DNA of 25,164 nt, taken from positions 1 through 25,164 of the forward strand of contig JAEWSZ010000117.1 of assembly GCA_023397905.1 (NCBI GenBank). The letters are read 5' to 3'. Position 1 is the first letter of the stretch. Every line of letters begins with the position of its first letter. This DNA comes from Bacillota bacterium. GTDB lineage: Bacteria; Bacillota; Clostridia; Acetivibrionales; DSM-1351. Below are positions 7,677 to 16,133 of the stretch, piece after piece. A program made the position numbers and the translations under genes. Under the pieces are notes generated by a model that was given only the letters and a program-made list of their open reading frames with translations, was not told the DNA's origin and ran no database searches.

Positions 7677-8477
7677 ATGGCTTTTGCAATTCACGTTGAA
7701 AACCTTACCAAGAAGTTCGGCAGTTTTACCGCCGTCGACAATATAAGCTTTTCTATTCCCAAAGGGAGCATTTTCGGTTTTCTGGGGCCAAACGGCTCCG
7801 GGAAGTCCACCACCATACGCATGCTGTGCGGAGTGCTTCATCCCACCGGCGGAAAAGCCATCATACTTGGCCGGGATGTGACAAAAGAAACCGAAGCCGT
7901 AAGGCAAAGCTTGGGATACATGAGCCAGAGATTCAGCCTGTATGAGGACTTGACCGTTGAGGAAAATCTCGATTTTTATGCAGGGGTATACGGCCTGTCC
8001 AAAAACATCACAGCCAGCAGGAAGAAAGAGCTCATAGCCATGGCAAACCTTACCGGCAAGGAGAAAAGCCTGGCAGGCACGCTTTCCGGTGGCTGGAAAC
8101 AGAGACTGGCCCTGGGCTGTTCTCTGATACACAGGCCGGAGCTGCTGATCCTTGACGAACCCACCGCAGGAGTTGATCCGGTGTCCAGAAGAGTTTTCTG
8201 GGAGATAATCCATACCCTTGCGGGCCAGGGCATCACCATTCTGGTTACCACCCACTATATGGATGAGGCTGAAAGCTGCAATACTGTGGGTTTCATACTT
8301 AACGGCAAATTGATGGACATTTCCTCTCCGCGTGAACTCATTGAAAAAGAAGGTGTCCGGAATCTTGAGGATATATTTGTCAAATATGTGGAACGGGAAA
8401 CCGGACAGAAGGTTTCCGGCGGCCTTAAGGGCTTGAATTTTCTGAAAGAGGGGGATAACAGCCATGAGCATGAATAA
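7677..8477 (+). CDS. ABC transporter ATP-binding protein (DrrA/YbhF-like exporter type)
   Basis: The product has 266 residues. The start is the ATG at 7677, nine bases after GAGGAGG (7661-7667); the frame is open from 7629 but would overlap tetR. All nucleotide-binding motifs are present: Walker A GPNGSGKST (residues 37-45), Q-loop MSQRFSLYEDLTVEENL, signature LSGGWKQR, Walker B LLILDEPTAGVDP and H-loop TTHYMDEAE. This is the ATPase type that pairs with ABC-2 permeases in drug, antibiotic or lipid export. Its last 14 bases overlap the permease gene, so the two are translated together. One ATPase and one permease gene suggest that each forms a homodimer. Confidence 0.93.
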   Translation: MAFAIHVENLTKKFGSFTAVDNISFSIPKGSIFGFLGPNGSGKSTTIRMLCGVLHPTGGKAIILGRDVTKETEAVRQSLGYMSQRFSLYEDLTVEENLDFYAGVYGLSKNITASRKKELIAMANLTGKEKSLAGTLSGGWKQRLALGCSLIHRPELLILDEPTAGVDPVSRRVFWEIIHTLAGQGITILVTTHYMDEAESCNTVGFILNGKLMDISSPRELIEKEGVRNLEDIFVKYVERETGQKVSGGLKGLNFLKEGDNSHEHE

Positions 8478-9618
8478 ATCAGGTTTCAGCTTCAAAAGAT
8501 TTATGTCCGTAATAAAAAAGGAATTTATCCAGGTCAGACGTGATCCCATCAGCCTCCGGCTCCCATTTATTATGCCCATAGTAATGATGCTGCTTTTCGG
8601 TTATGCCGTGAATACCGAAGTTGACAAAATTCCCACAGCTGTTTATGACCGCAGCAATACGGCCGAAAGCAAAGCCTTTCTTGACAGGTTCACCGATTCG
8701 GGCTACTTCATTACCACAGAGAATGTCCACAGTGAGGACAGTATCAAGCATCTGATAGAAAGCGGAAAAGTAAAAGCAGGGCTTATTATTCCCCAGGACT
8801 ATTCCGAAAAGGTTAGGAAAAATGAAAGCGCCGAACTCCAGCTCGTCATTGACGGCTCCGAGCCCACTACGGCACGGACAGCTCAGAACAGCGGACTTTT
8901 GATTTCACAGATGTATTCGAAGGAATATATATCTGAAAATCTGGTTAAATACGGCATCTCCCCGGATAAACTGCATGGAATTTCCGTCAAAACAGATGTT
9001 TGGTACAATCCTGACCTTGAAAACAGCAAGTTTACCATTCCGGGGCTGGTTGGATTGATCCTTCAAAATATAACTATTATGCTCACCGCCTTTGCACTGG
9101 TCAGGGAAAAGGAGCGCAGTACCATTGAACAGCTCATAGTCACTCCAATAAAGCCATCGGAGCTGATTCTGGGAAAACTGATCCCCTATATAGCCATCGG
9201 ATACTCCGGTTTTCTGTTTTCACTTGCCCTATGCGTATGGGTCTTTAAGGTGAGTATTGCAGGTTCTTTGGGATTGCTGCTGCTTTTGGGCTTCCTGTTT
9301 GTTTACTGCTCGCTGTCAATCGGAATGCTGATTTCAACCTTTGCCAAAAATCAACTGCAGGCTATGATAGTAATGATTTTTGTCCTGCTGCCCAGCATCC
9401 TCCTGTCCGGCTTCATATTCCCAAGGGACGCCATGCCTGCTGCAATAAGCTATATAGGCTATATCATTCCTCTGACCTATTTTCTTGACATCATAAGAGG
9501 CGTAATGCTCAAGGGAATCGGTATGGCATATCTGTGGCAGGATACGGCGGCTCTTTTGCTTTTTACCGTTATCATACTTTTTATCGCCACCAAACGCTTC
9601 CGAAAGAGCCTGGACTAG
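8464..9618 (+). CDS. ABC-2 type permease (YbhR/YhhJ-like)
   Basis: The 384-residue product has a cytoplasmic N-terminus with the KKEFIQVRRDP motif typical of ABC-2 permeases. One membrane segment follows (about 33-49), then an extracellular domain of about 135 residues, and five C-terminal membrane segments from about residue 190. The conserved LVREKERSTIEQLIVTPIKPSELILGKLIPY loop is present. The large external loop places it in the YbhR/YhhJ/DrrB-like group rather than the compact six-helix form. GAGGGGG lies nine bases before the ATG. The substrate is unknown. The gene ends only six bases from the end of the oppositely oriented AraC gene. Confidence 0.92.
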   Translation: MSMNKSGFSFKRFMSVIKKEFIQVRRDPISLRLPFIMPIVMMLLFGYAVNTEVDKIPTAVYDRSNTAESKAFLDRFTDSGYFITTENVHSEDSIKHLIESGKVKAGLIIPQDYSEKVRKNESAELQLVIDGSEPTTARTAQNSGLLISQMYSKEYISENLVKYGISPDKLHGISVKTDVWYNPDLENSKFTIPGLVGLILQNITIMLTAFALVREKERSTIEQLIVTPIKPSELILGKLIPYIAIGYSGFLFSLALCVWVFKVSIAGSLGLLLLLGFLFVYCSLSIGMLISTFAKNQLQAMIVMIFVLLPSILLSGFIFPRDAMPAAISYIGYIIPLTYFLDIIRGVMLKGIGMAYLWQDTAALLLFTVIILFIATKRFRKSLD

Positions 9619-9624
9619 TCCCAT

Positions 9625-10446
9625 TTATATATTTCTGAAGTCTGAGGGGGAATATCCAGCAAAGCTTTTGAAGGATTTTGAAAAATAATAGACGTCGCAG
9701 AATCCGGTTCTCAGCGCAATTTCATTTATCTGGAGATCCGTTGTCTTGAGAAGGTATTTCGCCCGTTCTATCCTCATTTTGTTGATATATTGGATGGGCG
9801 GAATTCCCATATACTTCTTAAATATGTGGGTAAAATAATTGGGATGGAAATGGACCAGACTTGCCAGCACTTCAACGGTGAGATTCTCTGAAATGTGGTT
9901 CTGGATATACTTTAATACGCTGTCGATCTTTTCTATGGAAGCAAATTTTGAGAAGTTGAAGCTCTCAAGCTCCGCCTTTTCCAGGTAGTAGGCAATGATC
10001 TCCGTAAGTATGGCCTTTTCCTTCAATATCATATAAAGCTTTTGACTGTCCTGGAGCGAAATAAGCTCTCCGAAAAGCTTCTCCAGCCTCCCGCAGTCGT
10101 CTACGTCGATGATATAGGGAAGCTTAAAAAAGTCAAATATATTTATATCGCCTATTTTGGCAGTAAAGTGGCACCAGTATTTCTTAAAAGTATTACTGCT
10201 TATGGTGGAATAGGACTGCCTGACTCCGGCCGGCATCAGCACCAGCTGCCCCTTTTGGGGATAAAACTCCCTGTCCAGGATTTTGACCATGCCTTCTCCG
10301 TCGCATATAAAATAAAACTTGTTGAAGTCGGAAACATAGTCGTCTTCGTGCCAGCCCTCCCAGCAATGCGTGTAGGCCGAAACAATTATGTCCAGTTGAA
10401 GATTGTCCAGAAAACCCTTCTGAAACTGTGCGCCATTTCTGTCCAT
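9625..10446 (-). CDS. AraC-family transcriptional regulator with N-terminal cupin-type sensor
   Basis: The product has 273 residues from the ATG at 10446, with AGGAT five bases upstream. The frame continues to a TTG at 10548, but 273 residues is the usual family length. Residues 1-~150 form a beta-rich ligand-binding domain (FYFICDGEGMV..., QLVLMPAGVRQSY). The last about 100 residues hold two helix-turn-helix motifs, LTVEVLASLVHFHPNYFTHIFKKYMG and LQINEIALRTGFCDVYYFSKSFKSFAGYSPSDFR. The gene diverges from the alpha-L-fucosidase gene, so activation of that gene by a fucosyl sugar is the natural inference. Tandem AAACCATT copies at 10481-10500 may be binding half-sites. Confidence 0.9.
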   Translation of the reverse strand: MDRNGAQFQKGFLDNLQLDIIVSAYTHCWEGWHEDDYVSDFNKFYFICDGEGMVKILDREFYPQKGQLVLMPAGVRQSYSTISSNTFKKYWCHFTAKIGDINIFDFFKLPYIIDVDDCGRLEKLFGELISLQDSQKLYMILKEKAILTEIIAYYLEKAELESFNFSKFASIEKIDSVLKYIQNHISENLTVEVLASLVHFHPNYFTHIFKKYMGIPPIQYINKMRIERAKYLLKTTDLQINEIALRTGFCDVYYFSKSFKSFAGYSPSDFRNI

Positions 10447-10480
10447 AGCTATCCTGAATGCCTCCCGTGAGCACTGTCTT

Positions 10481-10526
10481 AAACCATTTTGCAAACCATT
10501 CCGGAAGCCCTTCTTGGTAAACCGTC
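10481..10526. promoter_or_regulatory. Direct repeats in the araC-fucosidase intergenic region, possible regulator sites
   Basis: AAACCATT occurs at 10481-10488 and 10493-10500 (12-base period), with a related AAACCGTC from 10519. AraC-type activators commonly bind asymmetric direct repeats near divergent promoters. The repeats are short, and their role is inference. Confidence 0.25.
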
Positions 10527-10568
10527 CAAACAAATTAGATTTACACAAAAATCACTTCAATTATTCCA

Positions 10569-10620
10569 TTCAATTCTAGCACCTATCAGATAGAATATAA
10601 ACAAATATTTTTTCGGAGGT
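10569..10620 (+). promoter_or_regulatory. Candidate promoter and ribosome-binding site for the fucosidase gene
   Basis: A weak -35 (TTCAAT, 10569-10574) and a good -10 (TAGAAT, 10591-10596) are separated by 16 bases. GGAGGT at 10615-10620 lies eight bases before the ATG. A weak -35 is what an activator-dependent promoter would show. TTCAATT also occurs at 10556-10562, 13 bases earlier. Confidence 0.4.
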
Positions 10621-10628
10621 ACAAAAAA

Positions 10629-11942
10629 ATGTCTGAGACCAATCCATACGTCAAAGAGCGGACAGAACGCACAAAATGGTTTCTGCAGGCGCGTTTCGGA
10701 ATGTTCATACACTGGGGCCTTTATGCTATCCCTGCCCGGGGAGAATGGGTCAGGAGCAATGAAAGAATCAGCATAGAAGACTATCAGAAGTTCTTCGACC
10801 AGTTCGATCCTGCCGCTTTCGACCCCAGGCAGTGGGCCCGGGCCGCCAAAGACGCAGGCATGAAATATGCCGTTCTGACAGCAAAGCACCATGACGGTTT
10901 CTGCCTTTTCGACAGCAAGCTCACCGATTACAAATCCACCAACACCGGATGCGGCCGGGACCTGGTGAGGGAATTTCTCGAGGCCTTCCGGGCGGAAGGC
11001 CTGAAAGTCGGGCTGTACTATTCCCTGCTGGACTGGCATCATGAGGATTACCCCGCCTATGAGGACAAGATCCATCCCATGCGGGGAAATGAGAAGTTCA
11101 AGGACATCGAGCAGGATTTTTCAAGATATGTGGATTACATGCACGGCCAGGTCAGAGAGCTGCTTACCAATTACGGAAAAATCGATATCATGTGGTATGA
11201 TTTTTCCTATGACCATATGTCCGGAGAGACCTGGAAGGCTTCCGAGCTGATCAGGACGGTCCGTGAACTCCAGCCCCATATCATCATCGACAACAGGCTT
11301 GACGGGAGCGATTCCATAAAATCCTCCAATCCGCTTGCTTACGCAGGGGATTTCGCTTCGCCGGAGCAGACCATTCCTTCTGAAGGCGTGGTGGATGAAA
11401 ACGGAGACTCCATTCCCTGGGAAGCCTGCATCACTCTGAACAACAACTGGGGCTACCACTCCTCCGACAGGCAGTACAAATCCGCCAAAGTAGTTATCCG
11501 CAAGCTGGTGGAGTGTGTAAGCAAAAACGGCAATATGCTGCTAAACGTAGGCCCCAACGCCAAAGGTGAGATTCCGGAAGAGTCGCTTTGCATACTGCGG
11601 CAGGTGGGAAAATGGATGAAGGAAAACGGAGAGAGTATCTACGGCTGCGGTTCATGCCGGCTGCCCAAGCCCGACTGGGGCCGTTTTACCCGGAACAGGG
11701 AAAACGGACTGATTTATGCCCACATATTTGAAGAGAGCATTGGGGCCGTGTGTGTACAGAAGCTGGCCGGCAAGGTCAAAGAGCTCCGCCTCCTGAGAGA
11801 CGGCTCGGAAATATTAATGGCAAAACCCTGGAACACTACCCATTACCCCGAGGATCTGTTCTTCAACTTCGGGGCTCCCGAGTCCGCCACATTTCCTCTG
11901 CCGGATGAGACCGACACGGTGGTCCGGCTGGAATTGCTGTAA
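10629..11942 (+). CDS. Alpha-L-fucosidase, GH29
   Basis: The 437-residue protein hydrolyses terminal alpha-L-fucose from oligosaccharides by a retaining mechanism. GH29 landmarks are MFIHWG (H28, W29), LTAKHHDGFCLFDS (H87, H88), GLYYSLLDWHH and IDIMWYDFSYD. D191 in the last motif is the expected nucleophile position. The acid/base residue is not conserved across the family and cannot be assigned here. A C-terminal beta-sandwich follows from about residue 345. There is no signal peptide, so the enzyme should be cytoplasmic and act on imported glycans. The length fits the shorter bacterial GH29 enzymes. The gene is monocistronic and divergent from the AraC regulator, its likely activator. Confidence 0.93.
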   Translation: MSETNPYVKERTERTKWFLQARFGMFIHWGLYAIPARGEWVRSNERISIEDYQKFFDQFDPAAFDPRQWARAAKDAGMKYAVLTAKHHDGFCLFDSKLTDYKSTNTGCGRDLVREFLEAFRAEGLKVGLYYSLLDWHHEDYPAYEDKIHPMRGNEKFKDIEQDFSRYVDYMHGQVRELLTNYGKIDIMWYDFSYDHMSGETWKASELIRTVRELQPHIIIDNRLDGSDSIKSSNPLAYAGDFASPEQTIPSEGVVDENGDSIPWEACITLNNNWGYHSSDRQYKSAKVVIRKLVECVSKNGNMLLNVGPNAKGEIPEESLCILRQVGKWMKENGESIYGCGSCRLPKPDWGRFTRNRENGLIYAHIFEESIGAVCVQKLAGKVKELRLLRDGSEILMAKPWNTTHYPEDLFFNFGAPESATFPLPDETDTVVRLELL

Positions 11943-12085
11943 TTAACCGGCCTCCCCATTCAGAAAAATCAGTGGCAGGTGTAAAACAGGACGGGTATGA
12001 TATGTGAAAGTCGAATTTTTTTCACGCACATTGCATATGCCATCAATTTTACCCCGGCCGCTGGTTTTATTTTTATTCGAAAATA

Positions 12086-12094
12086 TGCTAGAAT
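12086..12094 (+). promoter_or_regulatory. Extended -10 promoter element of the peptidase/transpeptidase gene
   Basis: TGCTAGAAT combines an extended TG with a -10 box (TAGAAT, 12089-12094). The region 17 bases upstream is T-rich with no good -35, as extended -10 promoters allow. A leader of about 75 bases follows. Nothing else is evident in the 11943-12174 gap. Confidence 0.4.
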
Positions 12095-12174
12095 AAAAGC
12101 AAATTCAATTATTATGGCTGAAAGTCAATGCTGATTGAACTTATGAAAGCCATATCATGCAAAGGAGCCGGTTT

Positions 12175-13491
12175 ATGACTAAAATGAGGCCTCGCAGCAT
12201 AAAATCAATTGTACTCCTTATACTGGTTTTGCTGCCTGTAGTTTTCGGCAGTCCGGGGTATTATTCCGCAAGCGCTGCGGATATTGCGGTCAAAAAGACC
12301 GATCTGGTGCCGGTTACCGATTACAGCAAGGATTTCGCAATCGAAATGAAATACGCCACCTGCGACAATTTTGTAAATAAGGCCATGTACCCGTCCCCCA
12401 CCTGCGTTCTCACAAAAGGCACTCTCGACAAACTGATAAAGGCAAATGAGCTTGTGGGAAAGCAAGGCTATTCCATTAAAATCTGGGATGCATACAGGCC
12501 TCTCAGCGTACAGAAAATCATGTGGGACGCCACGCCTGATAAAAATTATGTGGCCAACCCTTACCGTTCGGGTTCAAAGCACAACAGAGGGGCGGCTGTG
12601 GACATTACCCTTGTGGACAAAAACGGAAAGGAGCTCCAGATGCCCACCGGATTTGACAATTTTACCTCCAGGGCCTCCCCTAACAGCAAGAGCATGACCA
12701 CCCAGCAGAGAAAAAATATGACCATGCTGGCAAAAGCCATGACCGCCTCCGGCTTTAAGCAGCTCAGCACCGAATGGTGGCACTTTGACGATACCGACTA
12801 CGCCTCCTATAAAATACAGGACGTACCTCTCAGCAAATTTGACAAAACCGATTACACTCTCAGCAACGACACGATCTCCGGTCTGAAATCCATTAAAAAT
12901 TCCGGAGCCTCCCAGTTGATCGTGGTAACCGCCCAGATAAGCAACACCTCATACGCCATGATAAGTACATATGAAAAAAATAACGGCCAATGGGTATGCA
13001 TACATAAAAATATTGCAGGCTATATCGGTGTCAAGGGTTTTTCGGCCAACAAGACGGAAGGGGACAAAAAGACCCCTGCTGGCGCTTTTAAAGTCGGCAC
13101 CTGCTTCAGCAAAACTTCGGGGATTGCAACCGGCCTGGATGTGTATAAATATGACTCAAAGGACGTATGGGTGGACGACCCCGCTTCAAAATACTATAAC
13201 ACCCATCAGAGAGAGCCCGCCAACGGCAGGTGGAAGTCCGCTGAAAATTTCAGCAAAACGGCAAACGGCATTTATGACGTCTTTTTCAACATTGAATACA
13301 ACACCCCGGCAATAAAAAACAAGGGCAGCGCTATCTTTTTCCACATAGCGAATCCCAATATGCTGCTGAAGTACACAAACGGCTGCGTGTCAACCGACAG
13401 AACCAGCTTTATGTCCATAGTGAAATGGCTTGACAGGGACAGAGCCCCGGTGATACTTCTGGGTTCCATGCCAGACATTGTAAAATTTTAA
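12175..13491 (+). CDS. Secreted fusion: VanX-like D-Ala-D-Ala dipeptidase (M15D) plus L,D-transpeptidase-like domain
   Basis: The product has 438 residues. The start is the ATG at 12175, seven bases after AAAGGAG; an upstream ATG at 12157 has no site. A signal peptide with hydrophobic core ends in SASA-AD near residue 34. The first domain has the zinc motif SKHNRGAAVD (H136, D143), EWWHF (E200, H203) and the DAYRP arginine (R108) of VanX/VanY-type M15 peptidases. The C-terminal domain has GDKKTPAGAFKVG and, near its end, H390 and C404 in HIANPNMLLKYTNGC. Histidine, 13 residues, then cysteine in a TxGC setting matches the YkuD-type L,D-transpeptidase active site. The protein should act on the cell wall outside the membrane. 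This may be wall remodelling rather than vancomycin resistance, since no vanHA or vanRS genes are adjacent. Confidence 0.85.
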   Translation: MTKMRPRSIKSIVLLILVLLPVVFGSPGYYSASAADIAVKKTDLVPVTDYSKDFAIEMKYATCDNFVNKAMYPSPTCVLTKGTLDKLIKANELVGKQGYSIKIWDAYRPLSVQKIMWDATPDKNYVANPYRSGSKHNRGAAVDITLVDKNGKELQMPTGFDNFTSRASPNSKSMTTQQRKNMTMLAKAMTASGFKQLSTEWWHFDDTDYASYKIQDVPLSKFDKTDYTLSNDTISGLKSIKNSGASQLIVVTAQISNTSYAMISTYEKNNGQWVCIHKNIAGYIGVKGFSANKTEGDKKTPAGAFKVGTCFSKTSGIATGLDVYKYDSKDVWVDDPASKYYNTHQREPANGRWKSAENFSKTANGIYDVFFNIEYNTPAIKNKGSAIFFHIANPNMLLKYTNGCVSTDRTSFMSIVKWLDRDRAPVILLGSMPDIVKF

Positions 13492-13685
13492 TTGTGTATT
13501 TTTCAAATAGCTTTTATAATTTATAGTAACGATTGACAGCCGGACCGCAATCCGTAAAAGCACAAAGCCCGTGGGCAAAGCATAATAAAACTCCTGTTTG
13601 GGCAATGCGGTTAGAAGGCATAATGTTTTACAGATGATTATTTAATTTAATTAATTACTCCCGGAAGGATTAATTTGAGGTATCT

Positions 13686-14885
13686 ATGGATAATAATACA
13701 AATGTTCTGTTCAAAAGTAAGTTTTTCAGGTACGGGTGTTACCTGCTGCTGACCCTGCTGATAATATTCATGTTTGGGAAAATAAACTTTTTCCTTTCCC
13801 CATTCAAGAGTTTTATTTATTCCATCATCTTCCCCTTGTTGTTCGGCGGCCTGCTGTACTACGTTCTCAGGCCTCTGGTTAATTTGCTGGAAAAGGGGAG
13901 GGTACCCCATCTTGGAGCCATCCTGCTCTCCTTTGTGATCGTGTTGGCGGCCCTGGCCCTTCTGAGCAGCTATACGGGCTCCATAATCAAATCGCAGTTT
14001 ACGGATTTTGCCCAGAGCATGCCCGGCCTTTATGAGAAGGCCCAGAAAACCGTGGATGATTTTCTGAACAGCAATTTGTTGAGTTATTTTGACTTTTCAC
14101 AGTTCCAGAATCAGGACCTGGCCTCCCAGATTTCAAAATTTGCACAAAATATCGTGACAAACCTGGGAAAAGGCACCATCAATTTTATCAGTGCCGTAAC
14201 CAACGTGGGGTCTGTAATTATAATCCTGCCCATTATCCTGTTTTACTTTCTCCTGGACGGGAGAAAATTCATGCCGAGTGTGGTCAGGTTCGTCCCCGTA
14301 TCACACAAGGACAACGTCAGAAAAATGCTGACAGACATCGACTATGTGCTGTCAAATTACATTGCAGGGCAGCTGACGGTGGCTTTCTTTATCGGAGTCC
14401 TCATGTACATAGGCTATCTGATCATAGGCTTGAAATATTCTCTGATACTGGCCATATTTGCAATGATCACCTGTATTATCCCATTTTTCGGGCCCTGGAT
14501 AGGAATTATTCCGGCCATTTTGCTTTCCCTTGCGGACAACCCCTTTATGGCTGTAAAAATATTGATCGTCATGCTGATCGTTCAGCAGATCGACAACAAT
14601 TTCATATCCCCCCAGGTCATGAAAAAAAATATGGACATACACCCTCTGACCGTAATACTTCTGTTGATGGGAATCATCCCCATATTGGGTTTTATAGGCC
14701 TGATAGTGGTCATTCCGCTGTACTCGGCAATTAAAATAACCGTCAGAAACATAGTTGAAATGTACTACCCAAAATACGCAGTCACCCTGGATCTGGATAA
14801 GCCAAAGGAGCCCGAAGGCGAAAAGAAGAAATCCTGGAATTTTGACTTTCTGAAAAATATCAAGCTGCCCTGGAAGAAGAAATAA
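13686..14885 (+). CDS. AI-2E family transporter (PerM/YtvI-like membrane protein)
   Basis: The 399-residue product has the family layout. Two pairs of membrane segments (about 15-34 and 38-58, then 72-95) are followed by an amphipathic extracellular region at about 100-165 (FAQSMPGLYEKAQKTVDDFLNSN). A further block of four to five segments runs from about 170 to 360 and holds the conserved IPFFGPWIGIIPA. A charged, lysine-rich tail ends the protein. The family name comes from an E. coli autoinducer-2 exporter, but most members have no shown link to it; sodium- or proton-coupled roles and envelope functions have been proposed. GAGGT lies four bases before the ATG. The gene ends two bases from the stop of the convergent phosphoesterase gene. 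Confidence 0.9.
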   Translation: MDNNTNVLFKSKFFRYGCYLLLTLLIIFMFGKINFFLSPFKSFIYSIIFPLLFGGLLYYVLRPLVNLLEKGRVPHLGAILLSFVIVLAALALLSSYTGSIIKSQFTDFAQSMPGLYEKAQKTVDDFLNSNLLSYFDFSQFQNQDLASQISKFAQNIVTNLGKGTINFISAVTNVGSVIIILPIILFYFLLDGRKFMPSVVRFVPVSHKDNVRKMLTDIDYVLSNYIAGQLTVAFFIGVLMYIGYLIIGLKYSLILAIFAMITCIIPFFGPWIGIIPAILLSLADNPFMAVKILIVMLIVQQIDNNFISPQVMKKNMDIHPLTVILLLMGIIPILGFIGLIVVIPLYSAIKITVRNIVEMYYPKYAVTLDLDKPKEPEGEKKKSWNFDFLKNIKLPWKKK

Positions 14886-14887
14886 TG

Positions 14888-16027
14888 CTAGCCTTCAAAA
14901 TTTATATTTAATTCCACGACCTCGGACCGGCTGCCCAATCTGACGGCAGGCCCCCAGGTGCCGAAACCGCAGGATACTACCAGATTGAAGCTTCCGTCCC
15001 TGAAATATCCGTTGTCCTCTTCAAACATCCTGCCTGTAATAAGATTTATGGGGAAAAACTGCCCGCCGTGGGTATGCCCCGACATTTGCAGGTCAACCCC
15101 CGCTTTTCTTGCTTCGTCAAGTCCGGAAGGCTGATGGTCCACCACGATCACAGGCAGGCTTTTGTCCGCCTGAACCAGCAAATCGTCAAGCTTCGCCCTT
15201 TTGAAGCCGGGATTTTGCCCCGACAGGTCCTCTCTTCCGGTCAAATAAAAGCTGTCCTCCACTTTTATGGTCTTATCTCTAAGAACTGTCACTCCGGCCT
15301 CTTCAAGCATGGACTGTATCTCGTCCGGGGAATTTGAAAAATGCTCATGATTTCCCATTGCAAAGTAGACCCCAAGCCTGGAATTTATATTTTTCAGCTC
15401 TTCCAGCATATTACCGCGCTTTACGGGTTCAAGGGCGCCGTCGATCAAATCTCCCGCAATGACCACTATATCCGGCTCCATGCCGTTAATGAGCTTTACT
15501 GCCTCTTTCAGCCTGTTCCTTCCTATGATCTCTCCCAGGTGCACGTCCGAAATCATGGCGCATTTCAGCTGTTTTACATCTCCGGCTTTTTTGTCAATGC
15601 TTATGTCATATGAGGTCACTTTGGGCGTTATTGCGTAAAAGGTCCCAGCGGACAGCGCGACCGCCACTACTGCTATCACAGCAACAGCCACAAGCCACCC
15701 GTTGCTTTTAAGGGACTGCGGAAACATATGGAATTTTTTATCCAGAAGCCTGAATATGTCTATTATCACCACAAGGCTCAGCAGATACACAAATGCCGCC
15801 ATCCAGTATCCGCCCAGAATACTGAAAACACGTTCAAGCTTTTCCGGCAGAAACCGCCTTCCCAGCATCCCTATAAAATATATGGACGAGAATGCAAATA
15901 CAATTATCCAATAAATAATCCGGTTTATTTGGAACTGGGCACCAAGGCTCTGCAATCCCCGTAAACCTATATAAAAATTTAAAAGGCCGTAAATCAGCAC
16001 AACTATTCCTAAAAAAAAGTATTGCAT
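14888..16027 (-). CDS. Membrane-anchored metallophosphoesterase
   Basis: The 379-residue product has four N-terminal membrane segments (about 3-25, 34-56, 72-95 and 110-132). A calcineurin-like domain follows with all metal ligands in place: DVHLG (D161, H163), GDLID (D193), GNHEH (N226, H227), H298 in VVDHQPSG and GHTHGGQ (H318, H320). With this topology the catalytic domain is expected outside the membrane; with an even number of segments that depends on where the N-terminus lies. Relatives such as YkuE-type proteins carry two metal ions; some act on lipid phosphates, but the substrate is unknown here. The start at 16027 has AAGGAGT six bases upstream. A TATAAT at 16087-16092 (minus strand) could be its -10 box, though its -35 is poor. 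Confidence 0.9.
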   Translation of the reverse strand: MQYFFLGIVVLIYGLLNFYIGLRGLQSLGAQFQINRIIYWIIVFAFSSIYFIGMLGRRFLPEKLERVFSILGGYWMAAFVYLLSLVVIIDIFRLLDKKFHMFPQSLKSNGWLVAVAVIAVVAVALSAGTFYAITPKVTSYDISIDKKAGDVKQLKCAMISDVHLGEIIGRNRLKEAVKLINGMEPDIVVIAGDLIDGALEPVKRGNMLEELKNINSRLGVYFAMGNHEHFSNSPDEIQSMLEEAGVTVLRDKTIKVEDSFYLTGREDLSGQNPGFKRAKLDDLLVQADKSLPVIVVDHQPSGLDEARKAGVDLQMSGHTHGGQFFPINLITGRMFEEDNGYFRDGSFNLVVSCGFGTWGPAVRLGSRSEVVELNINFEG

Positions 16028-16133
16028 TATGTAACTCCTTATTAGCTTGCTTTCCCTTACTTTGACGGATACTTAAATATTTGACAATTATAATGTTTTT
16101 ATTGCAGACCTTAATTAAATATTATTATCTTTG

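Noticed and set aside
7578..8579. Long 333-codon minus-strand ORF opposite the ABC ATPase gene
   Set aside because: The opposite strand encodes an ATPase with every expected motif and a good ribosome-binding site. The reverse frame has no recognisable domain.
12175..13491. Vancomycin-resistance gene cluster
   Set aside because: The dipeptidase domain resembles VanX, but the adjacent genes do not encode a D-lactate dehydrogenase, a D-Ala-D-Lac ligase or a VanRS system, and the protein is exported, unlike cytoplasmic VanX.
13530..13620. Possible c-di-GMP-I (GEMM) riboswitch, because of a CACAAAGCCC...GGGC stretch
   Set aside because: The conserved core around the ligand site and the tetraloop-receptor helices could not be matched, so similarity is limited to a few bases.
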